NCBI GenBank assembly: GCA_027186245.1
Contig: CP114483.1
Span: 692,001 to 756,000, forward strand
Source of the DNA: Coriaria nepalensis
Lineage: Eukaryota > Streptophyta > Magnoliopsida > Cucurbitales > Coriariaceae
Direction: 5' to 3'
DNA length: 64,000 nt
Shown: one piece after another, positions 12,856 through 23,822 of the stretch
Numbering within the stretch: the stretch's first letter is position 1
Layout of the letters: each line of letters opens with the position of its first letter
Position numbers and translations under genes: made by a program
The notes under the pieces: model-generated
Told to the model about the DNA's origin: nothing
What the model saw: only the letters and a program-made list of their open reading frames with translations
Database searches by the model: none

Positions 12856-14287
12856 TCTTTTCTTTTTCTAATGTTTTTTTTTTTTTTTGGGCATGATCTG
12901 GAAATTAATTTAGACACAGTATATTCGTATTGTACATATATTTACTTATATATATATATATATATTACGTTACATCAAAAGTGACCTTTTTTTTTCCGAT
13001 CAAATATATAACTAATTTTAGAAGGAGTAAAATTTTAAAGCTGAAATATAAGCAGAACGTTCATTCACACCATATTTTAAAAAAAATTTCATTAATTGTA
13101 TTTTTTTTCCAAATCAAATGTGACGTTAAATTAACCATTTTATAATATGATTAAACAAGTGTAAATTCAAATTTTTTATTTGAAGGATATGATCTTCATC
13201 AACATGACGTCCATATCTTAATATAACAATTTCCATTACAAAAATGAAGGTGCTGAGTCAGATGGAGGTTCCGGCCACGTTTCATGTGGATGTCGACGGC
13301 ATGGAATGCGATGGATGATGATAAGACCATATCAAAGGCCCAATAGGCCCAAAAATATTGTTCACCTGTGTGCAGTGAAACTACTGTTGTACCCACATGC
13401 CCTCTCTGAATTTGGGCCTACCAGATAATTGAACACAGCGGATCTGACCAGGTGAGTGGGTGGGTCATGGTTTTTTTCCTCAGTCAGATAACACGTGTCG
13501 GAAGGTGACAGAGACTCTGGAATCTTCTCGAATATCTATGCAGTCAATAGCACAGATCGGATCGCAACGTTGAGGTCGAGTTGCTGTGCAGCTACAGGCT
13601 CTAAATCCGCGCGTGCGGTTGTCTTTTGGCTTCATTCAAAATTTATGTTCAGTGACTGACACGTTGCTTCGTGCTTTGTGTGACTGTGTCTGACGTGTCC
13701 AGTGGGCGGATAAAAACCAAAAAACTCACTCCCAGTCTCCCACGCCGTATCATCTCTCTCTCTCTCCTCTCTCTCCTCTCTCTAGGATCTTCAACCAACT
13801 TCCCATCTAAATCGAGCCCTCCAAAAACAGTAAAAACCAGTTAACAAATTTCCAAACTGTCATTTCAGCGTAAGCATCGCGTCTGAAGCCAGGTCAAAAA
13901 CTCCGTTTTTAAACAACAAACTGATCTTTCTTTTCCCTGTATCAGGGCTCTGGCTAGTTTTGCCGAGTCACTCGTACTCACCGCCTCATCCTCCTCTTTC
14001 CTGTGTTTCCCTCCTCCTTCTCTGATATTTTCTTTTCCTATTGGTCCTTTGGGGTTTAGAAATTCATTCAAATTTCGCTTCCTCTTCCTCCCATCGGACC
14101 ATTTTACACCTTCTACTTTCCTGCAATTTCGTTCGTCTTCCTTTTGGAGCAGAGGGGGGGCGAATTCGAGAAATCCAGTGCAGATTCGAATTGATTTTCC
14201 GCAATTTTTAAATTTTCAATCTAACCGAACACGGAAATCTCTGTTTATGATAAACGTAGCAATTTCTGATCAGAGATTGATATCACC
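12856..14287. other. Intergenic region and 5' leader
   Basis: AT-rich to about 13200. From 13190 to 13720 it is more mixed, with GGCCCAATAGGCCCA (site II-like) near 13338. A CT-rich stretch at 13752-13785 and the following 500 bases are a likely promoter and leader of the gene at 14288. Short ORFs here do not look like proteins. Confidence 0.5.
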
Positions 14288-14770
14288 ATGTCGAAACGGA
14301 TCGTACTTCATCAGCCTTCATCGATTAGGCGGCAACCGTTAATGGCGAGTAAATCGAGATCGAACAGCACACGTTTCGCGGAGTTCGCTGGCGAGTGCAC
14401 TGCTGTGTGTTGCTGCTGTCCTTGCACGGTAGTAGGTGTCGTCCTGCTCGCCCTGTACAAACTCCCTGCCGGACTGTTCCGGCGAGCTATGAAAAGCAAG
14501 CGGAAGAGGAAGATGATAAAGAATGGGCTATGGCCTCCGCCGCGGTGCTCTTGCGGTTGCGCCGAGGATCTCGTCCATGTGCATCCGTTTTTGACGGACG
14601 GATTTGCGGAAATGGAGTTTCGGAAATCAGAGGAATCGGAACGAGCGGTTGTTGAGTTGGAAAAGGAGATGTGGGCCCGGTTTTACGGGACCGGGTTTTG
14701 GAGGAGCCCGTCTCAAAGAGACCTATTTCAATCCACCACCACCACCCCCAATACTCCAACTGGTAAATAG
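14288..14770 (+). CDS. Small Cys-rich plant protein, unknown function
   Basis: Single exon of 160 residues. Around residues 36-60 it has ECTAVCCCCPCTVVG followed by a hydrophobic stretch (VVLLALYKLPAGL), then a very basic patch (KSKRKRKMIKNG), a CSCGC motif near residue 89, and a C-terminal FYGTGFWRSPSQR motif. This layout matches a plant-only family of small proteins, some annotated as pollen-preferential. The Cys cluster next to a hydrophobic stretch suggests membrane association, perhaps by lipidation, but this is inference. An in-frame ATG at 14342 is a possible alternative start. The 3' flank has an A-run of about 29 bases starting at 14781. Confidence 0.8.
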   Translation: MSKRIVLHQPSSIRRQPLMASKSRSNSTRFAEFAGECTAVCCCCPCTVVGVVLLALYKLPAGLFRRAMKSKRKRKMIKNGLWPPPRCSCGCAEDLVHVHPFLTDGFAEMEFRKSEESERAVVELEKEMWARFYGTGFWRSPSQRDLFQSTTTTPNTPTGK

Positions 14771-14777
14771 GTTTTTT

Positions 14778-14811
<34 letters not shown>

Positions 14812-15924
14812 CAAGCCCCAAATAATTGGGGTCATAATTGTAATTCTCTTGTCCCAAAATTTGTGTTTTTTCGTTTGGTGGGTTTTATATGGACATATGT
14901 TTTGTTCGAGAAAAAAAGTGGTGTTTGTTCTTTTTGGTTGAGGTTTATGATAATAAGAGGATATATGGTGATTGAGGTTGTTGATGGTTGTGTTTTACGA
15001 CTGTATTGTGTAATGGAAAGGAGGCTGCTGCTGCTGCGTGATAGGCTTAAAATGTGAACATAATTTGTGCTGTATATATATAAATCATAAATGAAATAAA
15101 CACTCACTTATTCTCAACGTTGTGGAATTCAATCAGATAGTTCATCTCATGGCTTTATGTGTATTATCATGAGATCAAGGGGAACCACTTACTTGTACCA
15201 AACGGGGCCCTTGGCATCCCAAGTTGGCAAGTTGCTTCATCTAGATTCCATTAAGGTATTTGTTTCGGACCCCTTTCCCTTGGTTTTTCTTAATATGCTT
15301 ATCTTATTTTCACCCATTTGATTTGATCAGACTACTCTCGTTCTTGCCCCTCTTTTTTTTTTTTTTTTTTTTAAGATTTTGTTTCAGTTATTCCGATTGA
15401 TGAACATTTTTTTTTCTACTCAAGGGATTCTCTCATAATATATCGATTTTTTTTTTCAAATCTCTTAACGATTATAAAAGTATATCTCTAAAATAAATAA
15501 ATAATTAATTAATTAAAAGGAAAAAAAGAAAAAAAAAAAAAGAGGCTGCTGCAGCTGGAGGGTTGACCAAGTATTGATGCCAAAGCAAGAAAACATAACA
15601 AAATAAATAGTGATGATTGGGAAGGGGGTTAAAAGTCGCCGCACAGTGCTTTCGTATTAGATTCTCTTACGATTTTGCTTTTTAGCTAATGTACCGACGG
15701 CTAAAATACCACACCACCAAAAAAGACTTTTCATCATTCTTCTCAATGAAATCTGAACGTCAGTTTCACAGACTTCTGTTTCAGTCTAACAAATTTCACT
15801 GGAATGCATTTTGAAGGTCAGAAAAATACACTATCTGTAACAATTTCCATAACGTAGCAAATCTCTTTATCCCAAAGCTAGTTTCAACAATAGGTTGGAG
15901 TTTTGATAGTATTTATAAAGATAT
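14771..15924. other. Intergenic region between convergent genes
   Basis: Contains the 3' UTR of the Cys-rich protein gene with a long A-run near 14781-14809, a T-run near 15353-15373, and A/T-rich simple sequence at 15490-15540. The right end is the 3' UTR of the histidyl-tRNA synthetase gene. No gene seen. Confidence 0.5.
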
Positions 15925-18900
15925 TTATCGGTTCAACAGGTGTTTGAGCTCCTCCACAATACTGTCTCTAGGAACTTCCACTTCCTGAAACATATCGACG
16001 TTTTTCAATCTGACAATCCCATCGTTCATTTCCCGTTCACCCACGAAAACTATGAAAGGGATTTTCGACTCTTTTGCCCTGTCAAAATGCTTCGTTACCC
16101 TTTTGTTGACCATAAATTCAGCGTTCAGTTTAGCACTCCATAGCTCACTTACTAGCTCTGCTGCTTGGGTTAGGTCATCCCCTATTACACTCACTAATAC
16201 CTCTGTCTTGGTTGCTCGGGTTGTCTGCAAGTTAATATACCGATCAGAGAAAAGAAAGACTGAAAGAAATCTACCATGGAACAACTGGAAAAATGATGAT
16301 TAGTTTCAAATTAGTCTTACCTTTTTTTGATCTTTTAAAAGCTGTTCCATGATGACAAAAACTCTCTCAATTCCAAGACTGACTCCAACTGCCGGCACCT
16401 GCTTGGTACCGAACATTCCTATAAGGTTGTCATAACGTCCACCAGCAGCAATTGAACCAACCTGGGGATGTATATACATAAGTAAACAAATTAAGCTGGT
16501 CTGGAAAATACAAAGTTAAAAGGCAATAATAAAGCTGTTTACAATCATGACATTTTTTACTGTGTTCAACCAAACAATTGGGTAGCAGTTATTAAGCATG
16601 TGTTAGATATAACGTGTGAGAAATTTGTACTTTACCTGCGTGCCTCCTTTAAATACAGCTTCAAATATCACTCCGGTATAGTAATCAAGACCTCTGGCAA
16701 GGCTCAAGTCAAAGACAACATTATCCATAGCCTTTGACTTATCTAGAGCGATGAACAAAATCTCTAGGTCGGTCAACGCATCAACAGATCCCTTGTGTTC
16801 TAAGAACTTGCTACTCTCCTGCTTAAGTTTAGATAATAGCTCTAAAGGGTGTCCCCTTTCCTTCACAAAGTTACCAATCTTGTCTGCAATCTCCAAACTC
16901 AAGCCCTTTTCCTCCACCTAGAAATGCAACGAAAAGAGAAATAAAGGTAATAAAGTGAACGTGGATACAGTCCCTTTGAATTCACAGGACAGCCTAGATG
17001 AGCAGATTTCCCCCATCGAGCAACAATTGCTGATAAACATAATCCCCTTATTACAATAGGATATTGCTTCAACAGCTATAATTCCAAGAAACTCATGAAT
17101 ATCCAACAACATACGTGGTAAGTAGTAACTATTGAAAAATGGGCCATTTTGTCCATATTCTTACCATTTCCTTTCTAATATGATCAAACGATTGTTTGTC
17201 CAACTTGTCAATGCTTGAACATATAGTTCGGAATTTTTCAGGTGGCACTCCACAGATCTCTAACATTCCATCCAATAACTTGCGGTGATTTAATTTTATC
17301 TGCACAAAAGCATACAGGAAGAAAAATAAAACACAACTAAGAGTATCACCAGGAACCACCTTAAGGAGTGTTTGAACTGCATTATGCAATAACAAATTGT
17401 CACAGTAGCAGTTGTAAAAGTGAGAGTACTTAAAGTAGGTGAGAATCCAAGTAGTGTAAAATGTACAAGGATCTTGTTTATATGTATCACCACAGCATGG
17501 AAATGTTGTAGTGTTCATAATTAAATTTATTTAATGAAACTTAGAATATATCAAACAACTAAACCAAATGATTGATAAAATATGTTGTAATTACAAGTGC
17601 TTACCTCATATGCACCAATGTTCAGCTCATCAAGAAGCTCTGTCAAAATCTTAACAACCTCAAAGTCTGGTCCCATTTTTTCATAATGACCAGCAATGTC
17701 AAAATCGCATTGATAAAACTCACGGAATCTTCCCTTAGATGGATTATCTCTTCTGTACACCTTTGCTATTTGGTATCTTTTAAATGATGAGATACCATTC
17801 ATAGCCACATACCTAGCGAATGGAACAGTCAAGTCATATCTCAAAGAACTTTGCTCTCCCCCCTGTAATCAAGATGTGAACATATTCACGTGACTGGACA
17901 AAAGATGAAACTGCTTCTTGTAACACAAACATAAAGCTCTGACTTAATAATTTCCTAATGCTATGAGAATTAACAATAAACAGGATTACATCCCAAGGAA
18001 AAACGAAAGTTGTAAACAAGCAGAGCTTAAAACGAAGAAAAAGGAAAAACAAAAGTATAGAAGTTAAGTGGAATTGGATATCAGTCATGTTAATAATCAA
18101 ATATTTACCTGGTCGGCAAGATCATATATCAGCTTTGAGTCCTCTCCATACTTTCCCATGAGGGTTTCTCTCAATTCAAAAGCTGGAGTATCCAAGGCAG
18201 TGGCACCATGCCTCTCAAAAACCCCCTCTATTATTGAAAATGCATCTTTTCTAATTGTCATTTGTTCTTTGGCAAAATCACGAGTACCCTAACGTGTAAG
18301 ATAGGTGATTATACTAAGGGTTCATATTGCCACAGGCTATACAACAAAATTTCATAATAAATTAGTAATAAATAATAAAATAAAAGACGTCACCTTTGGA
18401 AGCTTGGGTAGTCTTCTACTTTCATTGCTTTCCACTATTTCCTTCACCTTCTTCACCAAACCATCAAATTCTGAATCTTTTGGATCTAAAAAGGATAAAA
18501 TTTCTTTTACCCATTTCTCCAATAAAGACAAATCCTGGTGAGCATAACCTCCTCCCCTCTGCAACCTATCCTTAATCAATTGAACAATCACACCAGTCCC
18601 TTTAGCCAATACAGGCTTCTTCTTCTTCTCCCCCTTCTTTTCTACCTTCTCATTACCACTGTTCACTTCAACATGCCCACCTTTATTCACACTTAACTCA
18701 CCACCCTCAAGCGCAATGAAAGCTACTATAGCCTCCCAACCTACAATTCTCCATAAAGTCCCCAAAAACACATTCACATAGTGCACAAATTCATCATACT
18801 TCTCTTCCAAAACCATCTCCGAAACCAACTTAAATCCATTTTTAAGACTCTCGCTTCTCAGTCCATCCTTCTCAAACAAACCTATCACACTCGATCTAAG

Positions 18901-19767
18901 ATCACTATCACTAATTGTCTCCAAGATTCTTTTAATTCTATCCAAACTGCACTTACCCAGATCCCACAGTGCGGCTGCTAATGATAACAATCCAGTCCTT
19001 ACTGATTCCTCTGTTCCGGAATTCCCAGAAAATCCTCCTTTTATCCCAACATTTCCTCCAGAATTCAACTCTATTCGATTCTTTGAATGCACTGTCTTCA
19101 CTTGCTCCCTCAAGTTTGCATGAGTTTTCAGAATCTTCGAAACTGCCTCGATTGAAACCTTGCCAACGAATTTTGACCCGTTCAGTAAAATCCTCATATC
19201 GCTGGCAACTCCAGCCTCCTCCTTGCCAGTAAAGCCATCGCCGGAATCAATCAAGTTGAACGCCCCCACGTCAGCTTTCAAGGACTCGCATGATAAGGCG
19301 GCAACCGCATCAGAAATAGTCGACAAAGCAGCTGACTGGTGGTCTAGCAACGCGCAAATTCCAGTTATCACAAACGAAGATTGAGTCAACACGGCGAGCT
19401 CCTGCTCGGTCACATCCGCAGGAACAAACTCTAGGGTTTCTGACTTCGCATTCAGAGTATCGGCAATGAGAATCGGGAGAAAACGATAAATTCCAGAGGA
19501 ACCAGAGTGGAGGAGGAGCTTGTTGAGCATAACGACGAGGGAGGATCTCGCTTCTTCTACTGTGAGAAAACCGGGGAGGACGATCTTGTGCTGGAAAGAG
19601 GTATCAGGACTGTTCTTCGCAGATGCGGAGGAAGTTAGCCTATCCAACACCAATGAATCGATCCGTACAGAAGCAAGACGATTGGCTACAGCATAGACGG
19701 AGGAGGAGGAAAGAGCCGAACCTTTGCCTCCCACTGTTATCACAGAAACCTCAACTCCCTCCGCCAT
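15925..19767 (-). CDS. HisRS: Histidine--tRNA ligase, cytosolic type
   Basis: Class II aminoacyl-tRNA synthetase that charges tRNA-His. Exons, 5' to 3' on the minus strand: 19767-18394, 18288-18109, 17862-17605, 17299-17165, 16917-16636, 16461-16321 and 16224-15925. They total 2670 nt and 889 residues, with frame kept at each GT-AG junction. Exon 1 encodes about 458 residues of N-terminal extension that is not the catalytic core. The core starts at [13 protein letters not shown], followed by [13 protein letters not shown] (about 526), motif 2 [11 protein letters not shown] (about 563), the histidine-specific RGLDYYTG (about 721), [12 protein letters not shown] (about 750), and motif 3 GVSLGIERV. 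The last exon is the anticodon-binding domain. I see no clear organelle transit peptide, and the length fits the long plant cytosolic form. No lesions. Confidence 0.95.
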
Positions 19768-20298
19768 TGTTCGATGGACCTGAAGAGCGACAGAACAAAG
19801 TCGATACTTTTCGCTGTTATTCGGAGCGCGCAGTGGTGTTAGGGTTTCAGTGAAGCTGGTTTTTCTGTTTCAATTGGGCGCGCTAAATTGAAGTAGACCC
19901 GTTTCCAAACATATTTTATTATTTTTAATTCATTATTAATTTTATAGCTTCACCTTATTTTCTTCCCTTTCGAGAAGAAAAATTCAATTCAATGAATTTT
20001 TCCGATATAATCCGGTTAATATCAACCGTATATATTATCGATCTATATACATAATTTACTCAAAAATAAGTTATCAAATTAAAAACATCCATAAATTTAT
20101 TCACCGGTTTTAATATATTTTTTATCAATTAAATGATAAATTGGGAAGAAAAAGAAATCTGAAAGAACAAGTTGAGGTGGAGAGTAAAATATGAAATCTA
20201 AATTAATAATTCTATTTTTACATTAATTTTTCAGAAAGAAACCTTCTTTACAAACATTAATATTCATGCGAACCAATAGATAGAATGAAACGGAGAAA
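19768..20298. other. Promoter of HisRS and 3' flank of next gene
   Basis: Immediately right of the HisRS start, this is its promoter and leader, followed by AT-rich sequence and the 3' UTR of the lysine-rich gene. No gene seen. Confidence 0.5.
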
Positions 20299-21630
20299 TC
20301 AATCCTTGTGATGTTTGCTTCTTTTCACTTTCTTCTTTTTCTTCTTCTTTTTACTAGACTTCTCCTTGGACCTGTGCTTCCTAGAGTGGTACTTTTCCGA
20401 GCTAACCTTCTTCCTCTTCTTCCGCCTATGATTGTCATCATCATCATCACTATCCACCTCCTCTTCTTCAGAACATTCATAAGACCTACGAGATGAAACC
20501 CTCTCTGCCCCACAAACACCGCGACGTGCCACAACATCAAAGCTTGTTGGCATATTGGAATTGAGCCCTTCCCGAAGGGGGAGGTAAGGGCCTGTTTCAT
20601 CCATCCTTGTGCCAATGGCCCCTCTCCCACGCTTGACCCTTGACTGGAGAAATTCTTCAAGCTCTTCGTCTTTTAAACCTTCATCCTTCTCCTCCTCTTT
20701 CTCCATTGTTGGGCATGAGGTACTTGCGTTGTTATCGATTAGAGTATGTCGCTTGGTAATACTTCTAGATGACTTGCTACTCTCCCTTTGATCACTATCC
20801 CTTTCTTCATTTCGATCCCTTTGCTTACCTCTTTTAATCCTATCCTCCAGTTCCAGCTCCTTCTGTCTAACTCTCCACATCTCATTCACTTCCACAACTC
20901 GATTTGCTGAAATAAGAGAGCAAAAACCCACATCAGGATTGACAACATAGAAGGGATCCTAATAAACAAGCACAAAACAAAGATTGATAGCACAGAATCT
21001 TTTATAATGCATTATGAGAATACTTTCAGAAGTAGTATCTACACCCAATTCTTCTTCAATGGTTCAGAATGGATTTGAAAAGCAACCATTGAACAGAAGG
21101 ACGGACATCTCCAAAAGGATGTAAAGAACAAACCAAGAACCGAAAAATCACATGACCGCATTAACAAATCTAATATAATTTCTGAGGTCCGAGCTACCAA
21201 TTTGTTTACCAGTTAAATGGATAATGTCTGGACTTGACACTTCAAAATGGGATTTATTAGTACGAATATCAATTTGACATATTTCATATGATAGAAAGTT
21301 CTTTGGAAAAGACCCCTTCTTACAAGCAATAATCAACATCCAGAAAGTGCACCTTATGATAAAGGAAAGCGAAAACCGATTGAATTATGGAAAAAAGATT
21401 ATCACTTTCTTATCCTGCAGATAATGAGAGATGTAATGAATCTTTGATTGAATAAACTAACCTTGTTGTACGCCGAGAACTGTTGCCGTGAGGAAACGAG
21501 CATTAGGTCGGCCTCGAACATTAGGCCGCCGGAGATACGCATTAACACCATCCTTCTCAGCTTGCCGCCGCAATTCCGCAGCTTCTTTCATAAGAAGGGC
21601 GGCTAGTCTATTCTCTGTTGACAGATCCAT
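20299..21630 (-). CDS. Lysine-rich, probably nuclear, conserved plant protein
   Basis: Two exons, 21630-21462 and 20906-20299, give 258 residues. The start MDLSTENRLAALLMKEAAE is a clean ATG. Residues about 1-90 look like the conserved part: an Ala/Glu helix, RPNVRGRPNARFLTATVLG, then NRVVEVNEMWRVRQKELELEDRI. The middle has an acidic E/D run (EEEKDEGLKDEELEEFLQSR) and the C-terminus alternates acidic (EEEEVDSDDDDD) and very basic Lys/Arg/His stretches, typical of nuclear or nucleolar RNA-related proteins. I do not recognise a named domain, so nuclear location is inference. The junction Q-Q-A-N across the intron is in frame. Confidence 0.82.
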
Positions 21631-23822
21631 CTAGCTAGATCAGAAAATCCCTGAAGGATCAAACGAAGTTTAGAAGATTTGAGGCCATCGAACAAAAGAA
21701 GATCTAATTTCTAGAAACCGTCCATTAAAAAAATAAAATAAAATCTTACCAGAGAAATCAACGACGTGATGAAATATCTGATAGGAAAAAAGAGAGAGAG
21801 AGAGAGAGAGAGAGAAACTGGAGACCATCGACTCTCCTTCCTTTTGCCTTCTGATCGCAACCAGGAAAAACCCCAAACCCAAACCCTAATTCGCACAGAT
21901 GATGAATTTCAACGATTAGCGAGAAAGAAAACCCCAATGCAGGGCCGACTAATAAAAATATATAACAGGCAACGTGTCGTATCCACGTATTTTCAGTAAC
22001 GAATGGGCGAGTGTAGTTGTCCTGTAAGCCGACAAGTAGTTCTTTAAACAAGCTCGCGAACAATTTCACTATATTCGTTAAAATTTGTCCACTAAAATGG
22101 TTTATCAAGGCCCAAGACCAAATGAGAAAATCAACGTGATAAATGGGCTTGCCCCAGTTTCATTCATTTGCTTTGAAGGCCCAAATAGCTCAACGTGATA
22201 AATGAACAGCAATTATTGATACTAGAAGCGAAGGAAATCTCATTATAATCCAAGCACATGACAAAGAAGCAATTGACTATACAGTATACACTAAGTCTAG
22301 CAATCAAACCACCAGAAACTTCCACCTCAGTTCATAAATAACCATGAATGTTTCAGATCTGAACAAATCAAATATCCCAGAGAAAAGACCCATAAAAGCA
22401 TAGATTTTGTGTGTGTTCGGTTGGGCTAACCGGGTAAGAACCCGACCAAAATCTGAGTCCGATACAATCGAATACTTTTGTCCAACTGCTTTAGATATCC
22501 GGATAGAAGTAATCACTTACAATTCGACTAATTGAGGCAGTCCAATTCAATCGCATTTTCAATCATATAATAAAAAAAATTAATTTAATAATTAGTCCTA
22601 CATTTTTTTTTAAATAGAAAAATTAATTGATCTCAAACATCAAATTTTCCTCTCATTATTATATATATATATATTATTTTATATAATCACGATATATTTA
22701 AGAATTTCTTATATCTCTAATCATATTATAAAATGGTAAATAAATATAAAATGGGGTGTTAAAAGCTCACACATGAAAGCATATAGTTAAGTGAAGAAAT
22801 GTGTGATAAAGACAATTAATATGACCACTGTATACACGTGAAGCCTAAACATTTAAAAAAAAAAAAAAACTTAAAATAGATTACGAGGAAACTAACAAAA
22901 CTGATTATTTATTACTTAAGTTAGTGACCAATTGATTTATATTGAAACTATTTAATATAATATAATATATATATATATATAAATTAATTAAAATGTGAAT
23001 AACTCTTAACAAAAAAATTTATCCGGAACGGCTTCTCCTTATCCTAACCTAACACAAAACGAAATGATTAGGCCAAAAGAGTTAAAAGAGACACACACGT
23101 AAATAGATAATGTAATTAGATATTTGTACTGTGTTGTATGTATTGTAATAAAATTGGGTGTCGTCTGTCGTCAGCGGAGCGCGACAAGCAATCTGCCGGC
23201 AGAGACGACGTCGTTATAATGTGGAATTTGTTGTACAAAGCTAAAGCATCTCCTTCCACGCGCTTAAAAGGGACGTTTGCGTAGAGTTTGAGGCATATTC
23301 ATATTCTCTCTCTCACTACTTGTCTGAATCGGACACCGACACCGACACTCGGCCTCCTTTCAGGCTCGCGCTTTTATGCTTCTGTAAGCCGAGACTCAGC
23401 TACTTCTCTTCACGGCTCACTTTCACGTGAAAGAAAATATATCTGTCATTTACTGGCGCGGCGCGGCTTGTATTGGTTGAAGTGAGCTGGCAAAGAATTA
23501 AGGTTCTGTGATCATTCCCTCACAGCCAACCTGTCCATGCTCATTCACAGCCCCAGAAAGTCTCCTTCTCTCTCTTTATTTATTATTATTTTTGTGTTAT
23601 ATTTTATTATTACATTTTAGCTCCCATTTCTTCTTCCTCTCCCACTCCAGGTCTCTCTCTCTCTCTCTCTCTCTCTCACACTGCCTCACTTTTCTCCTTC
23701 CCCTAAGGCCTAAGCAATCATTTCTTCTTCTTCTTCACCATCCAAATACCCCCCCTTCCAACTCCCCTGCCTTGTTTCAGAAAACGATTCATCTCCTTCC
23801 TCTCTTCCTCCCTCCTTCCTCC
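21631..23822. other. Promoter/leader and AT-rich intergenic region
   Basis: Next to 21630 lies the leader of the lysine-rich gene, with a (GA)n run at about 21790-21814. A 15-bp direct repeat TCAACGTGATAAATG occurs at 22131 and 22190, between site II-like GGCCCA/TGGGC motifs. From 22550 to 23160 the DNA is AT-rich simple sequence. From about 23500 there is the CT-rich leader of the FLA gene, including (CT)n at about 23653-23676. An ORF reads through this leader into the FLA frame but is low complexity. Confidence 0.5.

Noticed and set aside
14487..14759. Minus-strand 90-codon frame opposite the Cys-rich protein
   Set aside because: Low complexity (Trp and Ser runs) and fully overlaps the plus-strand gene with family motifs.
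18781..19384. Plus-strand open frames across HisRS exon 1
   Set aside because: Shadows of a 458-codon minus-strand exon with correct splice sites.
23508..23822. Upstream extension of the FLA frame
   Set aside because: CT-repeat low-complexity residues before a textbook signal peptide starting at 23823; it is leader sequence.
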